From an uncultured Pelagibacteraceae bacterium (GTDB lineage: Bacteria > Pseudomonadota > Alphaproteobacteria > Pelagibacterales > Pelagibacteraceae), in NCBI GenBank assembly GCA_902571235.1, contig CACGBI010000010.1:1-41685 (forward strand): DNA of 41,685 bases, read 5' to 3'. Below, one piece after another: positions 1-10,491 of the stretch. The notes under the pieces were generated by a model. It worked only from the letters and a program-made list of their open reading frames with translations. It ran no database searches and had not been told where the DNA came from. The first letter of the stretch is position 1, and every line of letters starts with the position of its first letter. The position numbers and the translations under genes are program-made.

Positions 1-2
1 TA

Positions 3-62
3 TCTAAAAGATTGTTTTATTTTACAAATAAAAACTTTAATTTAAAGAATTATAAGTCTTAA
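3..62 (+). CDS. 3' end of an unidentified upstream gene (partial)
   Basis: Of the three forward frames entering the window, only this one stays open; it reaches a TAA whose last base is the A of the valS ATG (TAATG). The same start-stop overlap is used at the next two junctions (valS/ilvD and ilvD/manC), which suggests a translationally coupled upstream gene. Only 19 residues are visible, rich in Lys, Asn and Phe, with no recognisable motif. In many alphaproteobacteria the gene before valS encodes a PopZ/DUF2497-type protein, but nothing seen here supports that identity. The frame may also be open by chance. Confidence 0.3.
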   Translation, partial: SKRLFYFTNKNFNLKNYKS

Positions 63-2692
63 TGAGTGAGAATAGTAAATATAATCATTTAAAGTCTGAG
101 GATAAAATTTATGATTACTGGGAAAAAAATGAACTATTCAAACCTAAAAAAAATACAAAAAAATTCTCAATAGTAATCCCACCTCCTAATGTAACAGGAA
201 GTCTTCATATGGGTCATGCTCTAAATAATTCAATTCAAGATCTATTGGTACGTTATTATCGAATGAATAATTATGAAACTTTATGGCAACCTGGAACAGA
301 CCACGCTGGTATTGCCACTCAAGCTTTAGTGGAAAAAAAACTAGAGAAAGAAAATTTAAATAAAAATAATTTAGGTAGAGAACAATTTATTAAAAAAGTA
401 TGGGAATGGAAAAATCAATACGGAAATATAATAATCAATCAACTAAAAAAACTAGGTTGCTCATGTGATTGGTCTAGAAATGCTTTTACTATGGATGAAA
501 ATCTATCCAAATCTGTAATTAAAGTTTTTGTTGAATTACATAAAAATAAACTAATTTATAAAGCAGAAAAATTAGTTAATTGGGACACTGTTTTAAAAAC
601 AGCCATATCTGATTTAGAAGTTGATCAAAGAGAGATGAATTCTAAAATTTACTATATTAGATACCCAATAGATAAATCTAATGAATTTATAACTATAGCG
701 ACGACTAGACCTGAAACTATGCTTGGTGATACTGCAATTGCAGTAAATCCAAAGGATAAAAGATTTAAGAAATATGTCGGTATGACAGTTACTATCCCTA
801 TCGTCGGTAGAAAGATTAAAATTATAAAAGATAATTATGCTGACCCAGAACAAGGAACAGGTGCTTTAAAAATAACTCCTGCGCATGATTTTAATGACTA
901 TGATGTGGGACAAAGAAATAAATTAGATATTATAAATGTTTTTACCGAAGATGGAAAGATTAACAAAAATGCTCCAGAAAATTATATCGGTTTAGATAGA
1001 TTTGAAGCTCGTAAAAAAATATTAGATGAATTAAAAGAAAAAGATTTTTTTGTTAAAGAGGAAAATATAAAAAATAAAGTACCATATGGTGATAGATCAA
1101 ATTCAATAATTGAACCATTCTTAACAGAGCAATGGTTCGTTAATGCAAAAAAATTATCTGTTAAAGCAAAAAAAATTGTAAAATCTAAAAAAACAAATTT
1201 CTTTCCAGCTAATTGGTCAAAAACTTATTTTCAATGGATGAATAATATTGAGCCTTGGTGTATTTCAAGACAACTTTGGTGGGGCCATCAAATACCAGCT
1301 TGGTATGGTCCCGATAAAAAAATATTTGTTGCCACAAACGAAATCGATGCAAAAAAACAAGCTAAAAAGTTCTATAAAAAAGATGTTAATTTAATTAGAG
1401 ATCCTGACGTATTAGATACATGGTTTTCATCAGGTCTATGGCCTTTTGCAACATTAGGTTGGCCTGATAAAACAGATTTTATAAAAAAATTTTATCCCAC
1501 AACAGTGCTGGTTACAGGTTTTGATATTATCTTTTTTTGGGTAGCAAGAATGATGATGTTTGGAATGGAATTTTTGAATAAAGAGCCATTCAAAGATATT
1601 TATGTTCATGCTTTAGTTAGAGATGAAAAAGGACAAAAGATGTCTAAGTCAAAAGGAAATGTTATCGATCCTCTAGATTTAATAGAAAAATATAGTGCTG
1701 ATGCATTAAGATTTACTCTTCTTTCAATGGCATCACCAGGTACAGATGTTAAACTTTCAGAAGATAGAGTTAAGGGATATAGGAATTTTTTAAATAAATT
1801 ATGGAATGCTAATAATTTTTTAATTACCAATAAATGTGATTTTAATAAAACAGATAAAGTTCCTAAAACTACAGTAAACATAAATAAATGGATTTATTCA
1901 GAATTAATTCAAACAAAAAATAGAATAGAGAAAAGTCTTAAAGATTATCGATTTGATGAAGCAGCTAAAAATGCCTACCAGTTTGCCTGGCATTCTTATT
2001 GCGACTGGTACATTGAACTTTCAAAAACTATTCTGTTTTCAGATGATGAAAAATCAAAAAAAGAAGTAAAAGAGGTATCGGCATATATATTTAAACAAAT
2101 ACTAATTATTCTTCATCCATTTATTCCATTTGTTACCGAAGAAATATGGTTAAAAAATAAGTTTGATAAATCAGATAAAAATTTTCTCATGTATGCTAAT
2201 TGGCCATCAGGAAAAGCTAAGAAAGATCAATCTATGAAAGATGTAGAAAGTATTATCAATGTTATTTCTGAACTTAGATCTTTTAAAAATGAACTAAATG
2301 TGAGCCCAGGTTCATTTATTGATATTTCAATTAATAAGATTGCTAAAAAAAATAAAACATTAATGACTAATAATGAAATCATTCTCAAAAAGCTTGGTCG
2401 TATCAATAATTTCTATGATAAAGACCAAGAAAAGCCATCAGCTACACTAGTTATCTCTGGCGATATATTTAAGATCTATTTTGATGAGAATGTTGATTTA
2501 GATCTAATAAAGGAAAATTTACTTAAAAGGCAGAACAAATATCAAGAGGAAATGGACAAGATATCTCAGAGACTATCTAATAAAGGATTTACAGATAGAG
2601 CTCCAAAAAATATTGTTGAACAAGAAAAAACTAACTATAGTAATTTAAAAGATGATATCAAAAAAATATCATTAACTATTGAAAGTTTATAA
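62..2692 (+). CDS. valS: Valine--tRNA ligase
   Basis: Class I aminoacyl-tRNA synthetase that charges tRNA-Val with valine in the cytoplasm. Length (876 aa) is normal for ValS. The HIGH signature appears as HMGH (residues 49-52) after PPPNVTGSL, and KMSKS lies at 526-530 followed by GNVIDP. The CP1 editing domain contains the [12 protein letters not shown] stretch, and the region after KMSKS has the ValS-like [21 protein letters not shown] run leading into the anticodon-binding domain (written here only as landmarks). The last 60 or so residues are Lys/Glu-rich and look like the C-terminal coiled coil typical of ValS. The ATG overlaps the stop of the preceding frame and the TAA overlaps the ilvD ATG, so valS is probably part of a cotranscribed string with ilvD and manC. 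Nothing unusual was seen. Confidence 0.97.
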   Translation: MSENSKYNHLKSEDKIYDYWEKNELFKPKKNTKKFSIVIPPPNVTGSLHMGHALNNSIQDLLVRYYRMNNYETLWQPGTDHAGIATQALVEKKLEKENLNKNNLGREQFIKKVWEWKNQYGNIIINQLKKLGCSCDWSRNAFTMDENLSKSVIKVFVELHKNKLIYKAEKLVNWDTVLKTAISDLEVDQREMNSKIYYIRYPIDKSNEFITIATTRPETMLGDTAIAVNPKDKRFKKYVGMTVTIPIVGRKIKIIKDNYADPEQGTGALKITPAHDFNDYDVGQRNKLDIINVFTEDGKINKNAPENYIGLDRFEARKKILDELKEKDFFVKEENIKNKVPYGDRSNSIIEPFLTEQWFVNAKKLSVKAKKIVKSKKTNFFPANWSKTYFQWMNNIEPWCISRQLWWGHQIPAWYGPDKKIFVATNEIDAKKQAKKFYKKDVNLIRDPDVLDTWFSSGLWPFATLGWPDKTDFIKKFYPTTVLVTGFDIIFFWVARMMMFGMEFLNKEPFKDIYVHALVRDEKGQKMSKSKGNVIDPLDLIEKYSADALRFTLLSMASPGTDVKLSEDRVKGYRNFLNKLWNANNFLITNKCDFNKTDKVPKTTVNINKWIYSELIQTKNRIEKSLKDYRFDEAAKNAYQFAWHSYCDWYIELSKTILFSDDEKSKKEVKEVSAYIFKQILIILHPFIPFVTEEIWLKNKFDKSDKNFLMYANWPSGKAKKDQSMKDVESIINVISELRSFKNELNVSPGSFIDISINKIAKKNKTLMTNNEIILKKLGRINNFYDKDQEKPSATLVISGDIFKIYFDENVDLDLIKENLLKRQNKYQEEMDKISQRLSNKGFTDRAPKNIVEQEKTNYSNLKDDIKKISLTIESL

Positions 2693-4410
2693 TGCGGAAA
2701 TTCAATAAGAAAAAATTGCCAAGTCGACATACATCTTTAGGAGCTGATAGAGCCCCACATAGATCATTTTATTATGCAATGGGTGAAACTGAAAAAGATG
2801 TCTCCAAACCATTTGTAGGTGTTGTATCCACATGGAATGAAGCAGCTCCGTGTAATATTGCATTAATGAGACAAGCTCAATCTGTTAAAAAAGGTGTTAG
2901 AGCTTCAGGCGGTACTCCAAGAGAATTTTGTACAATTACAGTTACTGACGGTATTGCAATGGGTCATGAAGGAATGAAGTCTTCATTGATTTCTAGAGAG
3001 GTAATTGCAGATTCAGCAGAACTTACGGTAAGAGGACATTGTTATGATGCATTAGTAGGCATTGCAGGTTGTGATAAATCTTTACCAGGTTTGATGATGT
3101 CGATGGTTCGACTAAATGTTCCAAGTGTTTTTATTTATGGAGGATCAATACTACCAGGAAGATATAAAGGTAAAGATGTAACTGTTGTAGATGTTTTTGA
3201 AGCTGTTGGAAAACATTCTTCGGGACAAATGTCTGCAAAAGAATTAAGAAAATTAGAATTAGTTGCATGTCCTAGTGCAGGTGCTTGTGGTGGTCAGTTT
3301 ACAGCAAATACTATGGCGTGCGTATCTGAAGCGATTGGATTAGCATTACCTTATTCAGCAGGAACTCCAGCCCCTTATGAAGAAAGAGATAAGTACGCAA
3401 AGTTAAGTGGTAAAATGGTAATGGAATTACTTGCCAAAAGAATTAAACCAAGAGATATCGTTACAAGAAAAGCATTAGAAAATGCTGCAACAATAGTTGC
3501 TGCAACAGGTGGTTCAACTAATGCAGCATTACATTTACCAGCTATTGCAAATGAAGCAGGAATTAAATTTGACTTAATGGATGTTGCAAAAATATTTAAA
3601 AAAACACCTTACCTAGCTGATTTAAAACCAGGTGGAAAATATGTTGCAAAAGATATGTGGTTAGCTGGTGGTGTGCCAATGCTATTGAAAACTCTTTATG
3701 ATGGTGGCTATATCCATGGTGATTGTATGACAGTTACAGGCAAAACAATGAAAGAAAATTTAAGAGGAATTAAATTTAATCCTAAACAAAAAGTGTTAAG
3801 AGCTTATAATAGGCCATTATCACCTGATGGAGGTGTTGTTGGATTAAAAGGTAATTTAGCTCCCGAAGGTGGAATTGTTAAAATTGCAGGTTTAAAAAAA
3901 TTACAATTTACTGGAAAAGCGAGATGTTTTGATAATGAAGAAAGTGCGATGAAAGCAGTTCAAAGCAGAAAATACAAAGATGGTGATGTGATAATTATAA
4001 GATATGAAGGACCAGTAGGTGGACCGGGTATGAGAGAAATGCTTTCAACAACAGGTGCTATTTATGGTCAAGGTAAAGGAGAAAAGGTTGCTCTAATTAC
4101 TGACGGTAGGTTTTCAGGAGCAACTAGAGGCTTTTGTGTAGGTCATGTAGGACCAGAGGCAGCTTTAGGTGGACCTATAGCTCTATTACGTAATGGTGAT
4201 ATTATTGATATTGATGCCAAGAAAGGAACAATTAACGTTCGATTATCAAAAGCACAATTAGCTTCAAGAAGAAGAAAATGGAAAGCTAGAAAATCTGATT
4301 TTGGATCAGGTACTCTTTGGAAATACGCTCAAACTGTTGGACCAGCATATTTAGGAGCTCCAACTCATCCAGGAAAGAAAAAAGAAGTTAAGGATTACTC
4401 GAAAATTTAA
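2692..4410 (+). CDS. ilvD: Dihydroxy-acid dehydratase
   Basis: Fe-S dehydratase of the IlvD/Edd family; it converts 2,3-dihydroxy-isovalerate or -methylvalerate to the keto acids of valine, leucine and isoleucine synthesis. The 572 aa length is normal. Three cysteines at 54 (AAPCNIAL), 127 (AGCDKSLPG) and 199 (GACGGQF) match the ligand spacing of the [2Fe-2S] subgroup. [10 protein letters not shown] and [11 protein letters not shown] are family landmarks; the active-site serine region is in the second. The ATG overlaps the valS stop. The gene is visibly less A/T-biased and more Gly/Ala-rich than its downstream neighbours, as expected for a conserved core enzyme. The same family includes sugar-acid dehydratases; the residues seen fit IlvD best, but substrate cannot be proven from sequence alone. 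Confidence 0.92.
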   Translation: MRKFNKKKLPSRHTSLGADRAPHRSFYYAMGETEKDVSKPFVGVVSTWNEAAPCNIALMRQAQSVKKGVRASGGTPREFCTITVTDGIAMGHEGMKSSLISREVIADSAELTVRGHCYDALVGIAGCDKSLPGLMMSMVRLNVPSVFIYGGSILPGRYKGKDVTVVDVFEAVGKHSSGQMSAKELRKLELVACPSAGACGGQFTANTMACVSEAIGLALPYSAGTPAPYEERDKYAKLSGKMVMELLAKRIKPRDIVTRKALENAATIVAATGGSTNAALHLPAIANEAGIKFDLMDVAKIFKKTPYLADLKPGGKYVAKDMWLAGGVPMLLKTLYDGGYIHGDCMTVTGKTMKENLRGIKFNPKQKVLRAYNRPLSPDGGVVGLKGNLAPEGGIVKIAGLKKLQFTGKARCFDNEESAMKAVQSRKYKDGDVIIIRYEGPVGGPGMREMLSTTGAIYGQGKGEKVALITDGRFSGATRGFCVGHVGPEAALGGPIALLRNGDIIDIDAKKGTINVRLSKAQLASRRRKWKARKSDFGSGTLWKYAQTVGPAYLGAPTHPGKKKEVKDYSKI

Positions 4411-5597
4411 TGAAAATTCGCCCAGTTATCTTATGTGGTGGAGCAGGAACTAGACTTTGGCCCAATGATAAAAAACATCAAGCTAAGCAGTTTATCGATT
4501 TTGGTAATTGGACTTTATTTGGTAAAACTTTAGAAAGAGTAAAAACGTCTATATTTGACTCGCCAATAATAAGTACGAATACAAAATATTTAAAACAAGT
4601 TAAAAAACATTTAAAAAAACATAAAATTAGAAAGTTTAAAATAGTTTTAGAGCCAGCTAAAAGAAATACAGCACCAGCTATCTTAAGTACGGCACTAATA
4701 AAGGATATTCCAAACGAACAACCTATAATATTTTTAGCAGCTGATCATTTGATAGAGAAGGTTAGTTTATTTAATAAAGCTATAAAAAAAAATCAAAAGA
4801 GATTAACTCAGAATAATATCTTTATCTTTGGAATTAAACCTACTAAACCATCTAATGAATTTGGTTATTTTTTAACAAGAAATAACAAAGTAACTAGATT
4901 TGTAGAAAAACCAAAAGAGGCTAAAGCTAAACAAATAATTAGTAAAAAAGGTTATTGGAATTCTGGAATGTTTTATTTGAGAAAAGACTCAATAATTAAT
5001 AATTTCATGAATTATCAACCAAATATTTACCGAAATTGTAAAAAAGCTGTAACAAAAGCAAAATATAAAAGTAATGTATATTATTTAAACAAACAAGCAT
5101 TTACCAAAGTAACTTCCAAATCTTTTGATTATGCAATATTAGAAAAAACAAAAGATATAAGCGCTATTAAATTAGATATTCCTTGGTCTGATTTAGGTTC
5201 TTGGAAAGAAATCTGTAAGATGTATGGAAAAAATAAAAGACAATATTTTAAAAAGCAAAATATATTTCATAGACCTTGGGGTAATTATGTAAATTTATTT
5301 AAAGGTAAAAAATTCTTGATCAAAGAACTATATGTAAAACCTAAAGGTATTCTAAGTCTTCAAAAACATCACCATAGAGCAGAACATTGGGTAGTTACCC
5401 AAGGAAAACCTAGGATTACTTTAAATAAAAAATATTTTACTATGAAGCCTGATGAAACTATTTTTATTCCTTTAGGTTCAGTTCATAGAATTGAAAATCC
5501 TTACAAAAAACCAGTTAAGATTATTGAAGCTCAGATTGGATCTATATTAAAGGAAACGGACATCGTGAGGTATCAAGATATTTATGGAAGAAATTAA
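4410..5597 (+). CDS. manC: Mannose-1-phosphate guanylyltransferase (ManC/AlgA-like, short form)
   Basis: Makes GDP-mannose from mannose-1-phosphate and GTP for surface polysaccharide. The N-terminus carries the nucleotidyltransferase signature GGAGTRLWP (residues 10-18) and a conserved Lys in the following HQAKQF; FVEKPKEA and WNSGMFYL are typical sugar-nucleotidyltransferase motifs. From about residue 290 there is a cupin (RPWGNY ... QKHHHRAEHWVVTQG ... IFIPLGSVHRIENP) like the phosphomannose-isomerase half of bifunctional ManC/AlgA. At 395 aa it is shorter than the usual 460-480 aa bifunctional enzymes, so the inter-domain region is condensed; whether isomerase activity is retained is unclear. 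It overlaps the ilvD stop (TAATG) and its own 3' end overlaps the LicD-like gene by 14 bases, which ties it to the surface-modification block downstream. Confidence 0.87.
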   Translation: MKIRPVILCGGAGTRLWPNDKKHQAKQFIDFGNWTLFGKTLERVKTSIFDSPIISTNTKYLKQVKKHLKKHKIRKFKIVLEPAKRNTAPAILSTALIKDIPNEQPIIFLAADHLIEKVSLFNKAIKKNQKRLTQNNIFIFGIKPTKPSNEFGYFLTRNNKVTRFVEKPKEAKAKQIISKKGYWNSGMFYLRKDSIINNFMNYQPNIYRNCKKAVTKAKYKSNVYYLNKQAFTKVTSKSFDYAILEKTKDISAIKLDIPWSDLGSWKEICKMYGKNKRQYFKKQNIFHRPWGNYVNLFKGKKFLIKELYVKPKGILSLQKHHHRAEHWVVTQGKPRITLNKKYFTMKPDETIFIPLGSVHRIENPYKKPVKIIEAQIGSILKETDIVRYQDIYGRN

Positions 5598-6279
5598 GAT
5601 GATTAGATTTTATCCAAATATTGTTAATAAAATATTAAGAAAAATTGAAATTGTATTTACGAGAGAAAGTCCTGATAAAATAAGAATGAGAACAACTCAT
5701 GAATTAGAAATAAGAAAAAGTGAGTTTTTAAAAATATGTAATTTATTAGACAAACTTCAAATTAGATATTTCTTAGCAGCTGGGACTTTACTTGGAGCAA
5801 TTAGACATAAAGGATTCATACCATGGGATTGGGATGTAGAATTAAGTGTTTATTCTAATGAAGTAGAACAAAAAATGGATCAGTTATTATCTGAAATAAA
5901 AAACTCAGGATTTATTATTGAAAAATATTCAAAAGATTTATCTAAATTGAAAATAGATTTTATTGGTAAATTACCAAAAGAAACAACATCATATACAATT
6001 CAAGGATGGAGTCATAATAAAAAAAAAAAAGTTTATTGGAGAAATAAATTTCAAATACCTGAAAACTTAATTGATAATATGAATAAAATAAGATTATTTG
6101 ATAAAGATCATTTAGCTCCCTATCCACCAGAGAATTACTTAGAATATCAATATGGTAATTGGCAAAAACCAATTAAAACAAGTGATAAAAGTTTATATTT
6201 AACTAGAAGATTTTCCGGAATTTCTATTATTGAAGTTTTGATTAAAAAAATTATCAGATTGATTAAATCAGATAACTAA
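5584..6279 (+). CDS. LicD/fukutin-family phosphotransferase
   Basis: LicD proteins transfer a phospho-group such as phosphocholine from a CDP-activated donor onto a glycan. The family core is clear: FLAAGTLLGAIRHKGFIPWD (residues 63-82) followed by WDVELSVY. The usual metal-site pattern WDDDIDI reads WDWDVEL here: Asp82 and Asp84 remain, the middle Asp is Trp83 and the last acidic position is Glu86. A C-terminal YPPENYLEYQYGNW segment is also LicD-like. No membrane segment is evident. The ATG overlaps the manC 3' end; a second ATG at 5599, just after the manC stop, is an alternative start. Because a putative CDP-phosphoramidate pathway lies just downstream, this is the best candidate in the window for the transferase that uses that donor, but this is inference; phosphocholine or another phospho-group is possible. 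Confidence 0.8.
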   Translation: MEEIKMIRFYPNIVNKILRKIEIVFTRESPDKIRMRTTHELEIRKSEFLKICNLLDKLQIRYFLAAGTLLGAIRHKGFIPWDWDVELSVYSNEVEQKMDQLLSEIKNSGFIIEKYSKDLSKLKIDFIGKLPKETTSYTIQGWSHNKKKKVYWRNKFQIPENLIDNMNKIRLFDKDHLAPYPPENYLEYQYGNWQKPIKTSDKSLYLTRRFSGISIIEVLIKKIIRLIKSDN

Positions 6280-6352
6280 ATATTAATATATTATTCAATC
6301 CAAATATGTAATTTATAATATAAATTGAAATTTATTTAAGTATATTTAAGAA

Positions 6353-7525
6353 GTGCTGATCATATCATACATAATTATATTAATTGTACTTATAGAATTT
6401 TTTTTATTACTTAATATTAAATTTTTACAATCAAAGATTCCATGGATTATCACAGAAAAAGATGAATACCCATCATTTAAAAAAGATAAAATAAAAAATT
6501 TTTTGAAGAAGACTCATGATCCCTTATTAGGATGGAATTGGAAACCCAATACAAAACATGAAGAAAAAGTAAATAATAAAAGTAATAATATTTTTTTTGG
6601 TAAATTAGGAGAAAGAAAAACAACCTTGCTTAAAAATAAAAGTTTTAAATTTGCATCATTTGGAGACTCTTTTGTATTTTGTAGATATGTTAAGAATAAT
6701 CAAACTTGGCAAAATTATTTATCTAAATCATCAAAATCTAATGGACTTAACTTTGGTGTTGGCAATTATGGTTTAGATCAAATATATTTAAAATATTCAT
6801 CTACCAATATTCCTAAAAATATAAAAACTGTCTATATTGGATTTGTGCCAGAAACATTATCTAGATGTCTATCATCATGGAAACATTATCAGGAATTTAA
6901 TAATATATATGCATTTAAACCAAAATTTAATTTAAAAAACAAAAAATTAATTTTAAGAAATAATCCAATTCAATCTATGAAAGATTTTGATAGAATTGAA
7001 AAGTTAATCAATGAATTGAAAAAAAGTGAATTTTTTTATGAAGAAAAATTTCTAAAATATAAGTTAAGTTTTCCATATTTAATTTCGTTTATGAAAAATA
7101 TTAAGCATAACTATAATTTAATATTTTTCTCATTTTTGAAAATATTAAACATAAATCAAAATAAGATTTATGACTTTATAATTAATACAAATTGTAAAAA
7201 AAATGATTATTATTTTACAAAAAAAAATAATACAGATTTAATATATAAACTGTTGCTGAGTATTGATAGAATATCTAAGAAAAAAAATCATAAATTAGTT
7301 TTTTTAATTTTTCCTCAAAAATACGACTTATCAATTAAAAACAAAGCTTATCAAAAGTTTTTTCTGAGAATTAAGAATAAATTTAATGTTATCGATTTTA
7401 CTGAAATTTTTCAGAAAGATGACGTTAAAAAACTATATTTAGAAGGTAAGTATGGGGGCCATTTAACATCTTATGGAAATAAAGTTGTAGCTCAAACAAT
7501 ATTAAAAAAAAGATTAATTAATTAA
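6353..7525 (+). CDS. Membrane-anchored SGNH/GDSL-like protein
   Basis: Residues 1-21 form one hydrophobic segment (signal anchor), so the rest is probably periplasmic. DPLLGWNWKPN (56-66) followed by FASFGDSFVF (100-109, putative nucleophile Ser106) is the arrangement seen in SGNH-fold proteins of polysaccharide loci. NFGVGNYGLDQ (133-143) resembles block II, and GGHLTSYGNKVVA (368-380) resembles the C-terminal His block with His370. The Asp normally found just before that His is not obvious (Tyr367 is at the usual DxxH position), so the catalytic set may be incomplete or rearranged. The start is GTG with a weak purine-rich site; no better in-frame start was seen. Such proteins often add or remove acyl groups on glycans; the substrate here is unknown. 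It occupies the place held by methyltransferase genes in the Campylobacter phosphoramidate locus. Confidence 0.6.
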   Translation: MLIISYIIILIVLIEFFLLLNIKFLQSKIPWIITEKDEYPSFKKDKIKNFLKKTHDPLLGWNWKPNTKHEEKVNNKSNNIFFGKLGERKTTLLKNKSFKFASFGDSFVFCRYVKNNQTWQNYLSKSSKSNGLNFGVGNYGLDQIYLKYSSTNIPKNIKTVYIGFVPETLSRCLSSWKHYQEFNNIYAFKPKFNLKNKKLILRNNPIQSMKDFDRIEKLINELKKSEFFYEEKFLKYKLSFPYLISFMKNIKHNYNLIFFSFLKILNINQNKIYDFIINTNCKKNDYYFTKKNNTDLIYKLLLSIDRISKKKNHKLVFLIFPQKYDLSIKNKAYQKFFLRIKNKFNVIDFTEIFQKDDVKKLYLEGKYGGHLTSYGNKVVAQTILKKRLIN

Positions 7526-7561
7526 TTAAATATAATATAGATTTATTTATAATTCTTAAAT

Positions 7562-9874
7562 ATGAACATAAGTACTAAAGCAAACACATTAGAAATAATT
7601 AAAAAATATAATAATAAGATTGTACCTAAATTTTTATTTTTTAAGAAAAAGTATTTTTTAAAAAAAAAAAATGATTGTATTAATAATATTAAGAAACAAT
7701 TTAATTGCGATATTATAATAAGATCTTCTGCTTTAAATGAAGATAGTAAAAAAAATAGCAGGGCTGGTTATTATGATTCTCACATTGTTAAGAAAAAAAA
7801 TTTCAGTGTAATTGAAGAAAAGATACATCATATAATTCGAAAATTTAAGAATGATAATGATCAAATCTTAATACAAAAATTTATTAGTAAACCAGATATT
7901 GCTGGTGTTGTTTTTACTAAGGATAAAACAACAAATTCTCATTATTATGACATTAATTATGATAAATCTGGTAAATCAGATTTGATTACCTCTGGTAAAT
8001 TTAACCCTACTTTAAAATCAACTACTATATTCAAAGACTGTAATTATATTCCTGATAAGTTTAAACAATTAATTAAAGTTATTAAAGTATTAGAAAAAAC
8101 TTTCAATAATGACAGACTTGATATTGAATTTTGCATTAAAAAAAATAATTTAAGTATACTTCAATGTCGACCTTTACTTGGTCATAAAAAAAAAGTTAAT
8201 AAACAAAAACTTAATTTAGTTTTAGCTAATCTTGCAGCAAAATTTGATAAAACAAATCAAAAAAACGAAACTTTATTTGGTAACAAAACTGTGCTCTCAA
8301 ATATGTCTGATTGGAATCCGGCTGAAATGATTGGAAGAAAACCTTCTCAATTAGCTTCATCTTTATATTCTGAGTTAATTACTAATTCTATTTGGTCTCA
8401 ACAACGATCTGACTATGGTTACAAAGATGTTTATCCAAATAAATTGATGCTTAACTTTGCAGGCACACCTTACATTGATTTAAGAGTTGACCTTAATTCT
8501 TTTTTACCAAGAAATTTGAATGAAAATATTTCAACAAAATTAATTAATTTTTATATTAATAGAATTACAAAAAATCCAGAAATACATGATAAAATTGAAT
8601 TTGAGCTAATTAACACTTGTTTTGACTTTTCATTGTTGAATAATAAATCTTTACCCCTAAAAAAATCAGAGAAAAAAGTTTTCATATCTTGTTTAAAAGA
8701 ATTAACAAACAAAATTATCAATCCAAAATATAATGTTCTGAATAAGGAAATTAAAAGAATTGATATTTTGAAACAAAAAATTTCATCTATAAAAAGATCA
8801 AAGCTAAGCCATATTCAAAAAATATACTATTTAATCAGTGATTGTAAACGTTTTGGTACATTATCATTTGCTGGTATAGCAAGGTGTGCTTTCATTAGTA
8901 AAAGTATTTTAGATAGCTTATTAAAAACAAAATTAATCAGTAATAAAGATTTGGAAAATTTTTATTTATCTTTAAATACAATTTCAAAAAAAATTAATCA
9001 TGACTATTATATATCCAAAAAAAAGAATTCATTTAAAAATTTTTTATCAAATTATGGTCATTTAAGACCTTCAACTTATTCTATATTAACTAAAAATTAT
9101 GAAAAAAATTTTAGAAATTATTTCTCAAATGAATCAAAAGAACCATTTTTAAAGAATAAAAATAAATTTAAATTTGATAAGAAAAAAATTAATAAGATTA
9201 ATAAGATATTTAAAAAAAATTCGTTAGAATTTAATTTTGAACAATTTATTAATTTTGCAAAAAAATCAATTGAACAAAGAGAGTACTCAAAATTAATTTT
9301 TACAAAATCAATAAATGAAATTTTTATTAATCTTGAAAATTTAGCAAATGAAACGGATATAGATGTTAAAAAATTCCAACATTTAGATATAGATATTATA
9401 CTCAAATCTTTTAATAACTTAGAGCAAGAAAGATTGAGAAAAATTATCTCAAGAAATATAAGTATTAATGAAAAATCTTATAAGTTTTCGCAATTTATTT
9501 TGTCGCCAGATGTAATAACTGATAAAAAAGACTTTTATATTTTCCAAAATATTAGTTCAAAGGAAAACTATATTTCTAAAGAAACTCAGATAGGTGAAAT
9601 AATAGAATTAAATAAGATTAGCAATTTTAAACTTGTCTCTAACAAATTCGTATTAATTGAAAATGCTGATCCAGGGTTTGATTTTTTATTTTCATATAAT
9701 ATTAAAGGATTAGTGACTAAATACGGTGGTTCCAACTCTCATATGGCTATAAGATGCATGGAACTAGGTTTACCGGCTATAATTGGAGTTGGTGATAGAG
9801 TTTATAAAGATTTTGCAAGATCTAAAAAAGTTTATATAGATTGTAATAACAAAAAATACTCAATAATTCATTAA
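7562..9874 (+). CDS. PEP-synthase-like kinase, probable L-glutamine kinase (Cj1418-like)
   Basis: The N-terminal third is an ATP-grasp domain of the PPDK/PEP-synthase type: IIRSSALNEDS then SRAGYYDS (about 51-74), with a downstream LDIEFCIKKNNLSILQCRP segment. The C-terminus is a mobile phosphohistidine domain, KYGGSNSHMAIRCMELGLP, with His727 as the expected phosphorylated residue. It ends soon after (770 aa), so the PEP/pyruvate TIM barrel of true PEP synthase or PPDK is absent; the middle 400 residues are Lys/Asn-rich and not recognisable. This architecture and length fit the L-glutamine kinase Cj1418 of Campylobacter jejuni, which phosphorylates the amide nitrogen of glutamine with release of AMP and Pi, and also the related rifampin phosphotransferases. 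The three downstream genes, in Campylobacter order, decide in favour of glutamine kinase. Its TAA overlaps the next ATG (TAATG). Confidence 0.8.
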   Translation: MNISTKANTLEIIKKYNNKIVPKFLFFKKKYFLKKKNDCINNIKKQFNCDIIIRSSALNEDSKKNSRAGYYDSHIVKKKNFSVIEEKIHHIIRKFKNDNDQILIQKFISKPDIAGVVFTKDKTTNSHYYDINYDKSGKSDLITSGKFNPTLKSTTIFKDCNYIPDKFKQLIKVIKVLEKTFNNDRLDIEFCIKKNNLSILQCRPLLGHKKKVNKQKLNLVLANLAAKFDKTNQKNETLFGNKTVLSNMSDWNPAEMIGRKPSQLASSLYSELITNSIWSQQRSDYGYKDVYPNKLMLNFAGTPYIDLRVDLNSFLPRNLNENISTKLINFYINRITKNPEIHDKIEFELINTCFDFSLLNNKSLPLKKSEKKVFISCLKELTNKIINPKYNVLNKEIKRIDILKQKISSIKRSKLSHIQKIYYLISDCKRFGTLSFAGIARCAFISKSILDSLLKTKLISNKDLENFYLSLNTISKKINHDYYISKKKNSFKNFLSNYGHLRPSTYSILTKNYEKNFRNYFSNESKEPFLKNKNKFKFDKKKINKINKIFKKNSLEFNFEQFINFAKKSIEQREYSKLIFTKSINEIFINLENLANETDIDVKKFQHLDIDIILKSFNNLEQERLRKIISRNISINEKSYKFSQFILSPDVITDKKDFYIFQNISSKENYISKETQIGEIIELNKISNFKLVSNKFVLIENADPGFDFLFSYNIKGLVTKYGGSNSHMAIRCMELGLPAIIGVGDRVYKDFARSKKVYIDCNNKKYSIIH

Positions 9875-10491
9875 TGAAATCAATAGTCTTATCTCCTAAA
9901 ATTAAAATTGATCAATTTAAAAAAATTAATTTTATTATTGATGAAGATTTATCTGATTTTATAAAAGATTTAGAACTAAGTATTCAACCAATTTCATTTA
10001 AAAAAAAATATAAAATTAACTTTCAAAATATAAGATCTGCTTGTGGGCTTATCTTAGCAGGTGGTGGTGATTTATACGAATATAAGAAAACAAATGAAAA
10101 TAAAATTAGAGATGATTATGAACGATATTTATTTAATTATTTTTTAAAAAAAAAGAAGCCAATCTTATTAATTTGTAGAGGTTTTCAATTATTAGCTAAA
10201 TTAAATAATATTAAGTTATTAAAAATTAAAAAACACGTTAGAAAATTTCATCTTTTAAAATTAAAAAAAAGCAGATTTATAAAAAACAAATCATTACATG
10301 TAAACTCATATCATAATTATTATATTAAACATTTACCAAAAGACTATGTTAGTGTTTCTTCAACAAAAGACGGTTCCATAGAAATAGCAGAACACAAATA
10401 TAAAAAGATTTTATGTTTAATGTTTCATCCTGAGAGACCTATGGGATCAAAAAAGTTGATTTTAAAAAGTTTAAAAAAGTTTTTTTCATGA
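9874..10491 (+). CDS. Class I glutamine amidotransferase-fold hydrolase, probable gamma-glutamyl-CDP-amidate hydrolase (Cj1417-like)
   Basis: The fold signature is PILLICRGFQLLAKL with nucleophile Cys101, and MFHPERP with His185 and Glu187 completing a Cys-His-Glu triad. AGGGDLYEY and HVNSYHNYYIK are the substrate-side landmarks of the gamma-glutamyl hydrolase (PuuD/Peptidase C26) branch. At 205 aa it is a stand-alone domain with no synthase part. In the Campylobacter phosphoramidate pathway the homologue Cj1417 cleaves CDP-L-glutamine to CDP-amidate and glutamate. Overlaps at both ends (TAATG with the kinase, 4 bases with the nucleotidyltransferase) show tight coupling. Taken alone it could be any gamma-glutamyl amide hydrolase; the pathway role comes from context. 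Confidence 0.8.
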   Translation: MKSIVLSPKIKIDQFKKINFIIDEDLSDFIKDLELSIQPISFKKKYKINFQNIRSACGLILAGGGDLYEYKKTNENKIRDDYERYLFNYFLKKKKPILLICRGFQLLAKLNNIKLLKIKKHVRKFHLLKLKKSRFIKNKSLHVNSYHNYYIKHLPKDYVSVSSTKDGSIEIAEHKYKKILCLMFHPERPMGSKKLILKSLKKFFS

